Shown in pieces: positions 54,718 to 64,000 of a stretch of 64,000 nucleotides of DNA. The notes beneath the pieces were generated by a model. It searched no databases, was not told the DNA's origin, and was given only the letters and a program-made list of their open reading frames with translations. This stretch comes from Prochlorococcus sp. AG-670-N10. Its GTDB lineage: Bacteria; Cyanobacteriota; Cyanobacteriia; PCC-6307; Cyanobiaceae. Location of the stretch: positions 18,891-82,890 of the forward strand of contig QCSX01000002.1 of assembly GCA_003209065.1 (NCBI GenBank), in the 5' to 3' direction. Each line of letters begins with the position of its first letter. The first letter of the stretch is position 1. A program made the translations under genes and the position numbers.

Positions 54718-55692
54718 TCATAAGAACATTTGCATAGACTGATGCTCAAAATCCACCGAAAGTTGAGTTCTTGAAATCAACAGCAACAGACAAATACCAA
54801 ACATATAGAGTATTGACCATCTGAATAATCCTTTAGCTTTTTCTAAATCTTCAGGTGAACTTTTCAATCTATTTATTAATTGTAAAAGTCTTCCATTAAA
54901 AGGTAAAAGCATTATCAAATAAAGAAGTCCTCCCTCAGGCAAAGCAAAAACACCAAGAATACTCATAAAAACAGTTGCCCATCCGTAGCGAGAAATAGCT
55001 TTAACGGTAAACGCTGAACCCTTAACGGAAGGGAGCATAGGTATACCTACAGACGCGTAATCATCTTTTAATAAAATTGCAAGCGCCCAAAAATGAGCTG
55101 GGGTCCAAAGCATTACCAAACCAAATAACCACCAGCCACTAAGTCCTATATGACCCGTGGCTGCCGAAGCTCCTACTAAAGGAGGTATAGCTCCTGCGAC
55201 ACCACCAAAAACAATATTTTGAGTTGTTCTTGGTTTAAGAATTATCGTATATAAAATCACATAACTACATAAACCCAACAATGTTAAACCTGCAGCTAAA
55301 TAATTTACGCCACTTATCAAAAGCATTGCAGCTGCAAATGTACAAGATACTGCACCTAAAAAAACAGTATTAAATGATAACTTACCTGAGGGTAAAGCTC
55401 TATTACTTGTCCTTTTCATCCTTTTGTCCAAGTCCATTTCCCACAAGCAATTAAGTGCTCCTGCCGCCGCGGCTGCCAAGGCCCCGCCTCCTAAAGTACA
55501 TATAAGCTTAGGAGAGGATAAAGGCCATTCTTCCGTTAATGCCATTCCTCCTAAAGTTGTAGCCAGTAATAATGGGATCAATCTAGGTTTGGCAACTTCA
55601 AGCCAAGGAGGTAGTATTACTTTTTTTCTTGAAGGTACAACTTGTTCACGAATTGAAGTCTGGAGATTATAGTTTTCTAAATTACTTTTCAT
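54718..55692 (-). CDS. ctaB: Protoheme IX farnesyltransferase
   Basis: [65 protein letters not shown]. Confidence 0.95.
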   Translation of the reverse strand: MKSNLENYNLQTSIREQVVPSRKKVILPPWLEVAKPRLIPLLLATTLGGMALTEEWPLSSPKLICTLGGGALAAAAAGALNCLWEMDLDKRMKRTSNRALPSGKLSFNTVFLGAVSCTFAAAMLLISGVNYLAAGLTLLGLCSYVILYTIILKPRTTQNIVFGGVAGAIPPLVGASAATGHIGLSGWWLFGLVMLWTPAHFWALAILLKDDYASVGIPMLPSVKGSAFTVKAISRYGWATVFMSILGVFALPEGGLLYLIMLLPFNGRLLQLINRLKSSPEDLEKAKGLFRWSILYMFGICLLLLISRTQLSVDFEHQSMQMFL

Positions 55693-56624
55693 GAGTTTAA
55701 ACCTACTATTACTGAATTAAATGGTTGATTGATTTTTTTATTTAGATAAGGGTTTCTAAAAATCAAGGATGTTAGGGTTGCAATTAATAAAGAAGCATTA
55801 AGTTGATGGCCAATGACAAAAAGCGGTTCACTTAAATTTGTTCTAAGGCTTAATACTCCTAAAACAACCTGGGAAATCAAAAGCAAAAAAAGTGAGCAAA
55901 GGTATCTCCAATTATTCTGGAACAAATTTTGTTTATATATTGAGATAGCCAAAATAAATAAAATCGAAACAGAAATTGGGATAGCAAATAATTTATGAAT
56001 ATCTAAAATTAAACATTGTTTATTAAAAGATAAGCAGAGATGTGCAGACCAAGTTGATGAAAGCCTTACTCCAATAAAAGATTGAAATAAAGTGAGTATT
56101 AGGGGGAAAAATAATAATATCTTCCACCAAATTAATGATTTATTAATCTCATTATTTTCTAGATTCTGATTGATAGTTATTGTTGTTATTAGGAGTAAGA
56201 AAGCTGTCAAAAGATGAGCAGTAACTGAGTAGGAATTAAGTAAATTAATTACTGTTAATGCTCCAAGAGAGCCTTGAAAAATCACTAAGAAAACTAGTAA
56301 TGAATATGTCTTTGGCAACCAATTTGGAAGATCTTTTCTCCAAATTATTGAAAGTATGAATTTAGAAAGAATTAACAGCCCTACTAGGAAAGCATCCAAA
56401 CGATGTAACCATTCTAGAAAGACTCTTAAATTCATATGTTTAAGAGGTAGAAAAGTTCCATAACATAAAGGCCAATCAGGGCAAGCAAGGCCAGCCTCCA
56501 TAACCCTAGTAGCTCCTCCAATAACTATTAAAGCTATCAAGGCAAAAACGCAATGGTTTCCCAATTTCAGAAAAACTGACTTGTATTTTGATTGATATAT
56601 TTCGTTTTTGAACAAATTATTCAA
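55689..56624 (-). CDS. ctaA: Heme A synthase (COX15/CtaA)
   Basis: [46 protein letters not shown]. Confidence 0.93.
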   Translation of the reverse strand: MNNLFKNEIYQSKYKSVFLKLGNHCVFALIALIVIGGATRVMEAGLACPDWPLCYGTFLPLKHMNLRVFLEWLHRLDAFLVGLLILSKFILSIIWRKDLPNWLPKTYSLLVFLVIFQGSLGALTVINLLNSYSVTAHLLTAFLLLITTITINQNLENNEINKSLIWWKILLFFPLILTLFQSFIGVRLSSTWSAHLCLSFNKQCLILDIHKLFAIPISVSILFILAISIYKQNLFQNNWRYLCSLFLLLISQVVLGVLSLRTNLSEPLFVIGHQLNASLLIATLTSLIFRNPYLNKKINQPFNSVIVGLNS

Positions 56625-56876
56625 AGCTCTTCTTTTTGCATATTAATTTAGATTCAAATATCAAACATTAATTAAAAGTAAATGTTTTATTTTTAAAATT
56701 TATTTGTTTTTTTAATCTTTTTTCCCTAACATAAACCTATAAAAAGTTATCGATAATACTTCTTTTATTTTTTAAATATTAAGAAGTTGTGAATTTCAAT
56801 AATTTTCCATTAACAAACAATGCAAAATTTAAAAAATTGAATATGTTGAAAATATATATAATAACTCTTACCTCAA

Positions 56877-57680
56877 TTGTTAAATAAAAACTTTTATTTA
56901 ATACTTATAGTTTCCGCTGTATTTGGTATATCTTTTTGGATCGGATTTAATGTTAACTTACTTCCTGTTGAAGCAAGTATAAATGCGCCAATATACGATG
57001 AGCTATTTAAAATTCTTTTTATCATTGGATTAATAATTTTCATAGGAATGACCATAGCCGTTATATATAGTTTATTTAAATTCAGGAAAAGGAAAGATCA
57101 ATATGGAGATGGGATAGCTTTAGAAGGCAATTTAGGACTCGAGATTATATGGACAATTATCCCATCTGTCATAGTTTTAATAATAGGTTTATATAGCTAT
57201 AACATTTACGACCGAATGGGTGGGATGAAAGAACTAAACCATAGCCATGAAATGATGAACTCCAACACAGAAAAGATATGGGCTGGAATCAGCCAGGCAT
57301 CAAATAATGAGGTTGCTAGCAATAATTTATCTGTTGAAGTTTCAGCTATGCAATTTGCCTTTTTATTTAGTTATCCGAAAGGGGAATTCATTTCAGGGGA
57401 GCTTCATGTTCCAGTTGATCATAAAGTTTCTATGAAGATGGAATCAAAAGATGTTATTCATGCTTTTTGGGTGCCAGAATTCAGAATAAAACAAGATATT
57501 ATTCCAGGCCAACCTACGATATTAAATTTCACTCCTACTAAAGTTGGGAAATATCCAATAATATGTGCGGAATTATGTGGCCCTTATCACGGAGGGATGA
57601 GAGCTTCAATAATAGTTGAAGAAGAATCTGACTACAAAGATTGGTTTAACAAAAACACAAAAACTGAGGTCAGTTTATGA
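56877..57680 (+). CDS. ctaC: Cytochrome c oxidase subunit II (TTG start)
   Basis: LEIIWTIIPSVIVLIIG, VIHAFWVPEFRIKQDIIPG, CAELCGPYHGGM CuA motif. Confidence 0.95.
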   Translation: MLNKNFYLILIVSAVFGISFWIGFNVNLLPVEASINAPIYDELFKILFIIGLIIFIGMTIAVIYSLFKFRKRKDQYGDGIALEGNLGLEIIWTIIPSVIVLIIGLYSYNIYDRMGGMKELNHSHEMMNSNTEKIWAGISQASNNEVASNNLSVEVSAMQFAFLFSYPKGEFISGELHVPVDHKVSMKMESKDVIHAFWVPEFRIKQDIIPGQPTILNFTPTKVGKYPIICAELCGPYHGGMRASIIVEEESDYKDWFNKNTKTEVSL

Positions 57681-59302
57681 CGATATCAATTGATTCAGAT
57701 GATTCCAATACCAAGAGTCTTCAACCTAAAGGATGGATTAGATACTTTAGTTTTAGTCTCGATCATAAAGTAATTGGTATTCAATATCTTGTATGTGGGT
57801 TTCTTTTTTACTTAATTGGAGGATCTTTAGCGAGTGCTATAAGAATTGAACTAGCAAGCCCAATGTCAGACTTTATGCCCAGAGATGTATATAACCAAGT
57901 TTTAACATTGCATGGAACAATAATGATTTTCTTGTGGATTGTACCTGTGGTAAATGGTGCCTTTGGGAATTATTTAATTCCTTTTTATGTTGGAGCTAGA
58001 GATATGGCTTTCCCAAGATTGAATGCTGTAGCTTTTTGGCTCATACCTCCTTCCGGTTTGATGTTAGTAGCAAGTTATTTTGTTGAAGGCGCAGCACAGG
58101 CAGGATGGACAGCTTACCCACCTTTGAGTATAACCACCCCTCAATCAGGACAAATCATTTGGATAATGAGTGTTCTGTTGCTCGGAGGTAGTTCTATCTT
58201 TGGAGGAATAAATTTCATTGCAACAATTATCAAATTAAGGAGACCAGGATTAAAGCTAATGCAATTACCTATGTATTGTTGGGCGATGCTGGGTACAAGT
58301 CTACTAGTAGTTTTGTCCACTCCAGTTTTAGCTGGAACATTAATATTGCTTAGCTTTGATATTGTGGCTCATACCGGTTTCTTTAACCCTGTTTTAGGTG
58401 GAAACGTAGTTGTTTACCAACATTTGTTTTGGTTTTATTCTCATCCAGCTGTTTACATAATGGTTCTTCCCGCTTTCGGCTTAGTTAGTGAAATTCTTCC
58501 AGTGCATTCAAGAAAGCCACTTTTTGGATATACCACAATGGTTTTTTCAATAATGGGAATAGTTGTGCTAGGTCTAGTTGTTTGGGCTCATCATATGTTT
58601 ACAAGTGGAACCCCTCCTTGGATGAGATTATTCTTTACTATTGCTACAGCATTTATAGCAGTTCCCACTGGAATAAAATTTTTTAATTGGGTTGCGACCT
58701 TGTGGGGTGGGAAAATATCAATCAATAGTGCAATGTTATTCTCATGTGGATTTATTATAAATTTTGTATTTGGTGGTATTACGGGAGTTGCTCTTGCTCA
58801 GGTACCTTTTGATATTCACGTACATGATACATATTTCGTTGTTGCTCACTTCCACTACATAGTTTACGGAGGAACTGTTTTTATTATCTTCTCATCAATA
58901 TATCATTGGTTCCCAAAGGTCACAGGTAAGTTAATGAGCGAAAAACTGGGAATACTACACTTTGCCATAACTTTTATTGGCTTTAACTTGTGCTTTGCTC
59001 CTCAACATTGGCTTGGTCTTAATGGCATGCCTAGAAGAGTTGCGGAATATGATCCTCAATTTCAATTTGTTAATCAAATTAGTAGCGTTGGAGCTCTCTT
59101 AATGGCTATAAGTACTATCCCATTTTTAGTAAATATATTCTTAAGTATTAGAAATGGGAAGGATTCTGGGGATAATCCGTGGAATGCTTTAACTCCTGAA
59201 TGGTTAACATCATCTCCTCCACCTGTTGAGAATTGGGAAGGGGAAGCACCTTTAGTTGAAGAACCTTATGGTTATGGAAAACCAATATCTCAAGAAAATT
59301 AA
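57677..59302 (+). CDS. ctaD: Cytochrome c oxidase subunit I
   Basis: LTLHGTIMIFLW, LFWFYSHPAVYIMVLPAFGLVSEI, HDTYFVVAHFHYIVYGG. Confidence 0.98.
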   Translation: MTISIDSDDSNTKSLQPKGWIRYFSFSLDHKVIGIQYLVCGFLFYLIGGSLASAIRIELASPMSDFMPRDVYNQVLTLHGTIMIFLWIVPVVNGAFGNYLIPFYVGARDMAFPRLNAVAFWLIPPSGLMLVASYFVEGAAQAGWTAYPPLSITTPQSGQIIWIMSVLLLGGSSIFGGINFIATIIKLRRPGLKLMQLPMYCWAMLGTSLLVVLSTPVLAGTLILLSFDIVAHTGFFNPVLGGNVVVYQHLFWFYSHPAVYIMVLPAFGLVSEILPVHSRKPLFGYTTMVFSIMGIVVLGLVVWAHHMFTSGTPPWMRLFFTIATAFIAVPTGIKFFNWVATLWGGKISINSAMLFSCGFIINFVFGGITGVALAQVPFDIHVHDTYFVVAHFHYIVYGGTVFIIFSSIYHWFPKVTGKLMSEKLGILHFAITFIGFNLCFAPQHWLGLNGMPRRVAEYDPQFQFVNQISSVGALLMAISTIPFLVNIFLSIRNGKDSGDNPWNALTPEWLTSSPPPVENWEGEAPLVEEPYGYGKPISQEN

Positions 59303-59312
59303 CAAAAAAACC

Positions 59313-59915
59313 ATGACAACTCTCGATAGTTCAAAAGAAATTAAAAAAAATGAAAGTGAGGGAAGTGAACATCATCAAGACTTTCGGATGTTTGGATTAA
59401 TAACTTTTTTAATAGCAGATGGGATGACTTTTGCTGGTTTCTTTGCTGCCTACCTCACATATAAAGCAGTTAATCCTTTACCAGATGGGGCTATTTATGA
59501 ATTAGAACTTCCTATCCCTACATTAAATACAATTTTATTACTTGTAAGTAGCGCGACTTTCCATAAGGCAGGAAAAGCTCTTCTTAAAGATAAAAATTCT
59601 GAAACTCAGAAATGGTTATTAGTCACTGCTCTACTTGGGATTACCTTTTTAATATGTCAACTATTTGAATATTTCAATTTACCGTTCGGACTAACGGATA
59701 ATTTATTTGCAAGTACTTTTTATGCCTTAACAGGCTTTCATGGTTTACATGTGACATTAGGGACGTTAATGATATTAATTATTTCTTGGCAAACAAGACC
59801 AAAGGAAGGAAGAATAACTAATCAAAATATGTTCCCATTAGAAGCTGTTGAATTATATTGGCATTTCGTAGATGGGATTTGGGTTATTTTATTTTTAATT
59901 TTGTACCTCTTGTAA
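59313..59915 (+). CDS. ctaE: Cytochrome c oxidase subunit III
   Basis: MTFAGFFAAYLTYKAVNP, FYALTGFHGLHVTLGTLMI, AVELYWHFVDGIWVILF; Met at 59313 preferred over 59256. Confidence 0.95.
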   Translation: MTTLDSSKEIKKNESEGSEHHQDFRMFGLITFLIADGMTFAGFFAAYLTYKAVNPLPDGAIYELELPIPTLNTILLLVSSATFHKAGKALLKDKNSETQKWLLVTALLGITFLICQLFEYFNLPFGLTDNLFASTFYALTGFHGLHVTLGTLMILIISWQTRPKEGRITNQNMFPLEAVELYWHFVDGIWVILFLILYLL

Positions 59916-60011
59916 TAAAGGACTTAATCTTAAAAAATCTATTTTTTATTAACTTGTATTGCCACAATTCTCATTATTGGTAAGAATATATAATAAGAAA
60001 AAGTTCATATA

Positions 60012-60365
60012 ATGCTTGTAGGAAAAGAACTTCTTGAAAAATCTAAGTTACTCAGCAAGAAATCTGAGGATGAAATAGCAAGAGGCTGCGGCTATGTAGG
60101 TCCAAGTGGAAGAGTCTTAAGAAAAAATTTTTATAGAGCACTTATTGAAGCGAAGGGTTATAAGTTAAGTAATAGTGGAGGGGGTAGGCCTGGCAACAGA
60201 TCTTCAAGAGGAAGGCAAGCAGAATTTAAAACAAAAGTTCATGGCAATGGCAACTTATTGATAGGTCGTGCCTATACAAAGAAATTAGGATTAGAGCCAG
60301 GTCAAGAATATAAAATTGATCTTAAAAAAGATTCTAAAATCATCTCTCTTACTCTAATAAATTAA
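60012..60365 (+). CDS. cyAbrB-family transcriptional regulator
   Basis: LSKKSEDEIARGCGYVGPSGRVLRKNFYRALIEAKGY and C-terminal GRAYTKKLGLEPGQEYKIDL. Confidence 0.85.
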   Translation: MLVGKELLEKSKLLSKKSEDEIARGCGYVGPSGRVLRKNFYRALIEAKGYKLSNSGGGRPGNRSSRGRQAEFKTKVHGNGNLLIGRAYTKKLGLEPGQEYKIDLKKDSKIISLTLIN

Positions 60366-60370
60366 GAATA

Positions 60371-61030
60371 TTATTTATTCCAGCCATTCTCTTTAAGCCA
60401 ATTTGAGGAGATTTCTTGCGAAAAGTTTTCTGAATCTATATTCTTATTAAATTTAAGTAGTTTTTCAACATATTTAATTAAGGCATCTCCTTCAAGGTTT
60501 ACACTATCGCCAATTTCTAAATTTCTGAGATTAGTGTTTTCCCACGTATGTGGAATAATTGCGATAGTAAAGATTTCCCCTTCATTCTCAGATTTTGCAA
60601 TGGTAAGGCTAATGCCGTTAACGCATATGCTCCCCTTATCTACAATGTATTTGGAAAATTTTTTATTTTGCCATTTAATTGATAAAAGCCAAGATTTTTC
60701 AAGTTTTTCTATATTTTCAACTTTCCCCAAACCATCAATATGTCCACTAACTATATGGCCCCCAAGACGATCCGCGATACGGAGAGCCGGTTCTAAATTA
60801 ACTAATTGATTAATACAAGATTTTTCTCCTAAAGTAGTCTTTTTTAAAGTTTCTTCACTTACATCTACTTTAAATTGATTATTTGAAATCTCTTTTACTG
60901 TTAAACAAATTCCATCAACTGCAATACTATCACCTATTTGCATATCAAAAGGCTGATCTAGAATTTCAATAATTAAGAGAGGGTTTCCCTTTTTAAGTTT
61001 TCCTATTGCCTGAACTATTCCTGTAAACAT
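60371..61030 (-). CDS. ribE: Riboflavin synthase alpha subunit
   Basis: MFTGIVQAIGK, IAVDGICLTV, DRLGGHIVSGHIDGLG, VNGISLTI duplicated lumazine-binding domains. Confidence 0.95.
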   Translation of the reverse strand: MFTGIVQAIGKLKKGNPLLIIEILDQPFDMQIGDSIAVDGICLTVKEISNNQFKVDVSEETLKKTTLGEKSCINQLVNLEPALRIADRLGGHIVSGHIDGLGKVENIEKLEKSWLLSIKWQNKKFSKYIVDKGSICVNGISLTIAKSENEGEIFTIAIIPHTWENTNLRNLEIGDSVNLEGDALIKYVEKLLKFNKNIDSENFSQEISSNWLKENGWNK

Positions 61031-61141
61031 AACTTTAAATAAAGATTATTTGAAAAACTATTATTAACTTTGATTTACTTTAAAACATTTTCTACTATAA
61101 ATAAATTAAAAAGTTATTAAGCAGGTATTAATCATATAAAG

Positions 61142-62284
61142 ATGATAATTGATTCTAAGAAAAGATCATTTGGAAAAGCGTGCGATGTAAGTTTGTTTAC
61201 TTTAGGCACAATGAGAGCTACAGAGAGTCTTGATAAAATGAATTACCTTATTAAAAGTGCTCATGATGCGGGCATTAATCATTTAGAAACTGCTGCTGCT
61301 TACGGTAACGCTGAAAAACTAATCGGAGAGTCATTAAAGGAATTAGAAGCTTCCGAAAATATAGTTAGGAAAGAATGGATAATTACTACTAAAGTATTAC
61401 CTAAAGGAGATTTTAATTATCTAAAAGAGAATTTCGAAAATTCACTCAAAAATTTAAAGCTAAATAAAATAAATAATCTTGCGTTCCATGGAATAAATTT
61501 AGAAGAGCATTTAGATTGGGTTCTAAATGGAGAGGGGGGGAAGTTTTTAAAATGGGTAATTAAAAAAGGCTTTGTTGATCAAGTTGGGTTCAGTTCACAT
61601 GGCAGTTATAAACTTATTGAAAATGCAATTAACTGTGAAGTTTTTAGTTTTTGCAATCTTCATTTACATTTTTTAGATCAATCAAAAATAAGCCTTGCCC
61701 AACTAGCTTTAAAAAAGAAAATGGGTGTATTAGCAATATCCCCTGCTGATAAGGGTGGAAGATTATATGCTCCAAACGAATCTTTATTAAGAGCATCAGC
61801 ACCATACCATCCTCTGGAGCTAGCTTATAGATTTTTACTATCGAAAGGAATTACAACTCTATCTTTAGGCGCTACAAAATTTGAAGATTTTAATATTGCA
61901 AAAAAGCTTATAAACTCAAGTCAAAAACTTACATCTTCTGAAATTAGTGCATTAGAAAATATCGAACATTTTGCAAATGAAGAGTTAAAGTCTTCAAAAT
62001 GTGAGCAATGTAGATGTTGCCTACCATGTCCAAGTGAAATTCCTATTCCTGAAATACTTCGTTTGAGAAATATATCTATTGGGTATGGTCAATTAGAATT
62101 TGCTAAAGAAAGATATAATTTAATAGGGAGGGCAGGCCACTGGTGGGAAGAAAAAGATGCCTCTTTTTGCTTAGATTGCAATGAATGTATTCCAAAATGT
62201 CCTAGCAAATTAAATATACCAGCTTTATTAAAAGAAACTCACAACTTATTAAGTGAAAAGCCTAAAAAAAGATTATGGGGTTAA
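61142..62284 (+). CDS. Aldo/keto reductase with C-terminal 4Fe-4S ferredoxin-like domain
   Basis: GINHLETAAAYGNAEKLIG, CEQCRCCLPCPSEIPIPEIL, CLDCNECIPKCPSKLNIPALL. Confidence 0.9.
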   Translation: MIIDSKKRSFGKACDVSLFTLGTMRATESLDKMNYLIKSAHDAGINHLETAAAYGNAEKLIGESLKELEASENIVRKEWIITTKVLPKGDFNYLKENFENSLKNLKLNKINNLAFHGINLEEHLDWVLNGEGGKFLKWVIKKGFVDQVGFSSHGSYKLIENAINCEVFSFCNLHLHFLDQSKISLAQLALKKKMGVLAISPADKGGRLYAPNESLLRASAPYHPLELAYRFLLSKGITTLSLGATKFEDFNIAKKLINSSQKLTSSEISALENIEHFANEELKSSKCEQCRCCLPCPSEIPIPEILRLRNISIGYGQLEFAKERYNLIGRAGHWWEEKDASFCLDCNECIPKCPSKLNIPALLKETHNLLSEKPKKRLWG

Positions 62285-63274
62285 TGATTGATTCCACAAC
62301 TTTTCTAGACTTAATTGCTCTTCTTTATTTAGAGGTGAAAAAGACCAACTATTTTCCCAACAATTTTTAGATGGACCATAATTATTTTTTTCAATTTTGA
62401 TATTGTATTTTTCCTGAGAGTATTTATTTTTAAAAGGTAAATACCAACCTTGATTAGCTAACTTATCGATAGTAGACCTTTTATCTAAGGACTTAATCCA
62501 ATCAGTTAATACAATATTATTATTTTTTGATTTAGTTAGAAGAAAATTCCACATTAAAGGAACACCTTTATTTGGGAAAACGATCGAAAGTCTTGAATCA
62601 ACCCTAAGATATTTTTCGCATAGTGAAAAGGGGATAATCGCAACAGATGCAGGAGAATTAATTAACCAATTTATTGAATTTTTATCCTCAAATAACATTG
62701 CTTGTTCTTTCAGTTTGCTAAGTGAATTTTTTACACTAATTTTTTTTGAAATTGAAATTAATATTCTCGGGCTTTGAGGGAATATAATTTTTCCTTTCAA
62801 CTTCTCATCAAGAAGAAAATCCCAAGAATTACTAGCATCATAAATTAGATCTTTATTATTTTTTATAATTACTGCATATGGAACAACACCTACCGGAAAT
62901 AATTTATCACGTTGATATTCTTTAAAACTTTTTAAAAAATCTCGCGATCTATTATCTAATATATCATTTGAAAATAAATTATTTATGTTTTGAAAACTTG
63001 TAAAATCAATATTATTTAGCCATCCATCATTAACCAAAATAAAGTCTGAATTAGATAATTTTATTTTATTTTTTTCTAATTTAAGCTTACTAAAATTAAT
63101 ATTTTCTTTTTGCCAAATCGAAGGTAATGTATCTTTTAAAGATTTTGGATAAATCGCACTTTGAAAACCAATTTTAAATTTTTTTAAAGAATTACTACAT
63201 GAATTTAAAAAGAAAAGGAGAGATAGTTTTCCGTAATTAAGGAATTGCCTTCTTGTAGGGTAATTTTTAGGCAT
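62273..63274 (-). CDS. Tat-type lipoprotein-like extracellular solute-binding protein
   Basis: TRRQFLNYGKLSLLFFLNSC signal with twin arginine and Cys; FPVGVVPYAVIIKNN...SWDFLLDEKLKGKIIFPQSPR resembles polyamine/iron-type binding proteins. Confidence 0.7.
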   Translation of the reverse strand: MPKNYPTRRQFLNYGKLSLLFFLNSCSNSLKKFKIGFQSAIYPKSLKDTLPSIWQKENINFSKLKLEKNKIKLSNSDFILVNDGWLNNIDFTSFQNINNLFSNDILDNRSRDFLKSFKEYQRDKLFPVGVVPYAVIIKNNKDLIYDASNSWDFLLDEKLKGKIIFPQSPRILISISKKISVKNSLSKLKEQAMLFEDKNSINWLINSPASVAIIPFSLCEKYLRVDSRLSIVFPNKGVPLMWNFLLTKSKNNNIVLTDWIKSLDKRSTIDKLANQGWYLPFKNKYSQEKYNIKIEKNNYGPSKNCWENSWSFSPLNKEEQLSLEKLWNQSLTP

Positions 63275-64000
63275 TTAACAATCCTTATTTAAGGAAATTT
63301 GACCTAAATCCTTCATTCTTTCAATATTAATTTGACACCTTGAAACTATTTCTTCATTACTAAAACCCTTAAGAAAAGCAAGAATTGACATCCCACCAGC
63401 ACCAACCCCTTCTTTTACATAACCTATTTCATAATCAGTCAATTCTTTAAATGTAGATGATTTAAAATTCAGAGAGCTTGCAAATCCTAATAAATTTACA
63501 TTGTGTTTCTCATTTATTAAATCTAATAAATCACCCAATGAATTATCTTTAACCAACCATCCAGTAGTAGCTATAAAAACGAAATCAACAAATTCCTGTT
63601 TTTGTTTAGAATCAATAAATTCCAACGCAAGTAAAATTACAGCTAACATTTGGCTACCTCCAGATAATACAACTGATTGCTTAGCTAATCTTGCTCCAAT
63701 CAATAATCCCATAGAGAAGGCTTGAAATGGATCTCCGACTGAAGAAATAACATCTAAAGAGTCAAAATTATTTTTTAAATTTGCTTTTAAAAGACCAGCT
63801 TTAATTACTTTTGTTTTTAAGTTCCTAGGAGCATTAATCAAACTGCTCCCTATTAAATTATTTACATTTAAGCCAAAAGCTTCCATTACTGCCTGAGCAG
63901 TTGTAGTTCCTCCTGGTACAGATTCTGAAATAAATATGGGTTGTTTCGTAGATTTTCCAATTTCTAGTCCTTTTTTGTAAAGACTCAAAACTCTCTCTTT
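63275..64000 (-). CDS. CobT-like (TIGR00303-type) nicotinate-nucleotide phosphoribosyltransferase, partial at right edge
   Basis: FISESVPGGTTTAQAVMEAFGLN, SGGSQMLAVILLA, EIGYVKEGVGAGGMS; reading frame stays open past the TTG at 63988 to the edge (KERVLSLYKKG). Confidence 0.82.
   Translation of the reverse strand, partial: KERVLSLYKKGLEIGKSTKQPIFISESVPGGTTTAQAVMEAFGLNVNNLIGSSLINAPRNLKTKVIKAGLLKANLKNNFDSLDVISSVGDPFQAFSMGLLIGARLAKQSVVLSGGSQMLAVILLALEFIDSKQKQEFVDFVFIATTGWLVKDNSLGDLLDLINEKHNVNLLGFASSLNFKSSTFKELTDYEIGYVKEGVGAGGMSILAFLKGFSNEEIVSRCQINIERMKDLGQISLNKDC

Noticed and set aside
56625-56876. ctaA-ctaC divergent intergenic region as a regulatory RNA
   Set aside because: AT-rich with no distinct conserved structure by eye; treated as an ordinary divergent promoter region.

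Overview
This 64 kb window is AT-rich and very gene-dense. Gene content (psb27, psaF/psaJ, petC/petA, a high-light-inducible protein, scattered cobalamin genes, ctaCDE, cyAbrB) looks like a streamlined picocyanobacterium, most likely a high-light Prochlorococcus. That assignment is inferred from content, not from a search. I recognise about 70 protein genes, 2 tRNA genes (Trp-CCA, Asp-GTC), one multi-lesion pseudogene and two in-frame tandem repeats. I found no CRISPR array, transposon, integrase, phage module or defence island; this is mostly core chromosome. The strongest points for a second look are: (1) a decayed UPF0104/YbhN-like membrane-protein gene at 20665-21575 whose frameshifts all sit at A/T homopolymers; (2) the adjacent iron-type ABC permease, whose conserved N-terminus lies upstream of the called ORF with no canonical start unless one T is removed from a T5 run; (3) all 16 convergent gene junctions abut or overlap (largest gap 17 nt), leaving no room for intrinsic terminators; (4) a short coding-like ORF with no canonical full-length start overlapping the priA start; (5) slippage-prone repeats encoding a His-rich CobW linker and a Gly-Met GroEL tail; (6) an uncharacterised pair of a SLOG/DprA-like protein and a BioD/DRTGG-like protein. 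I do not see clear evidence for a wholly new multi-gene system.
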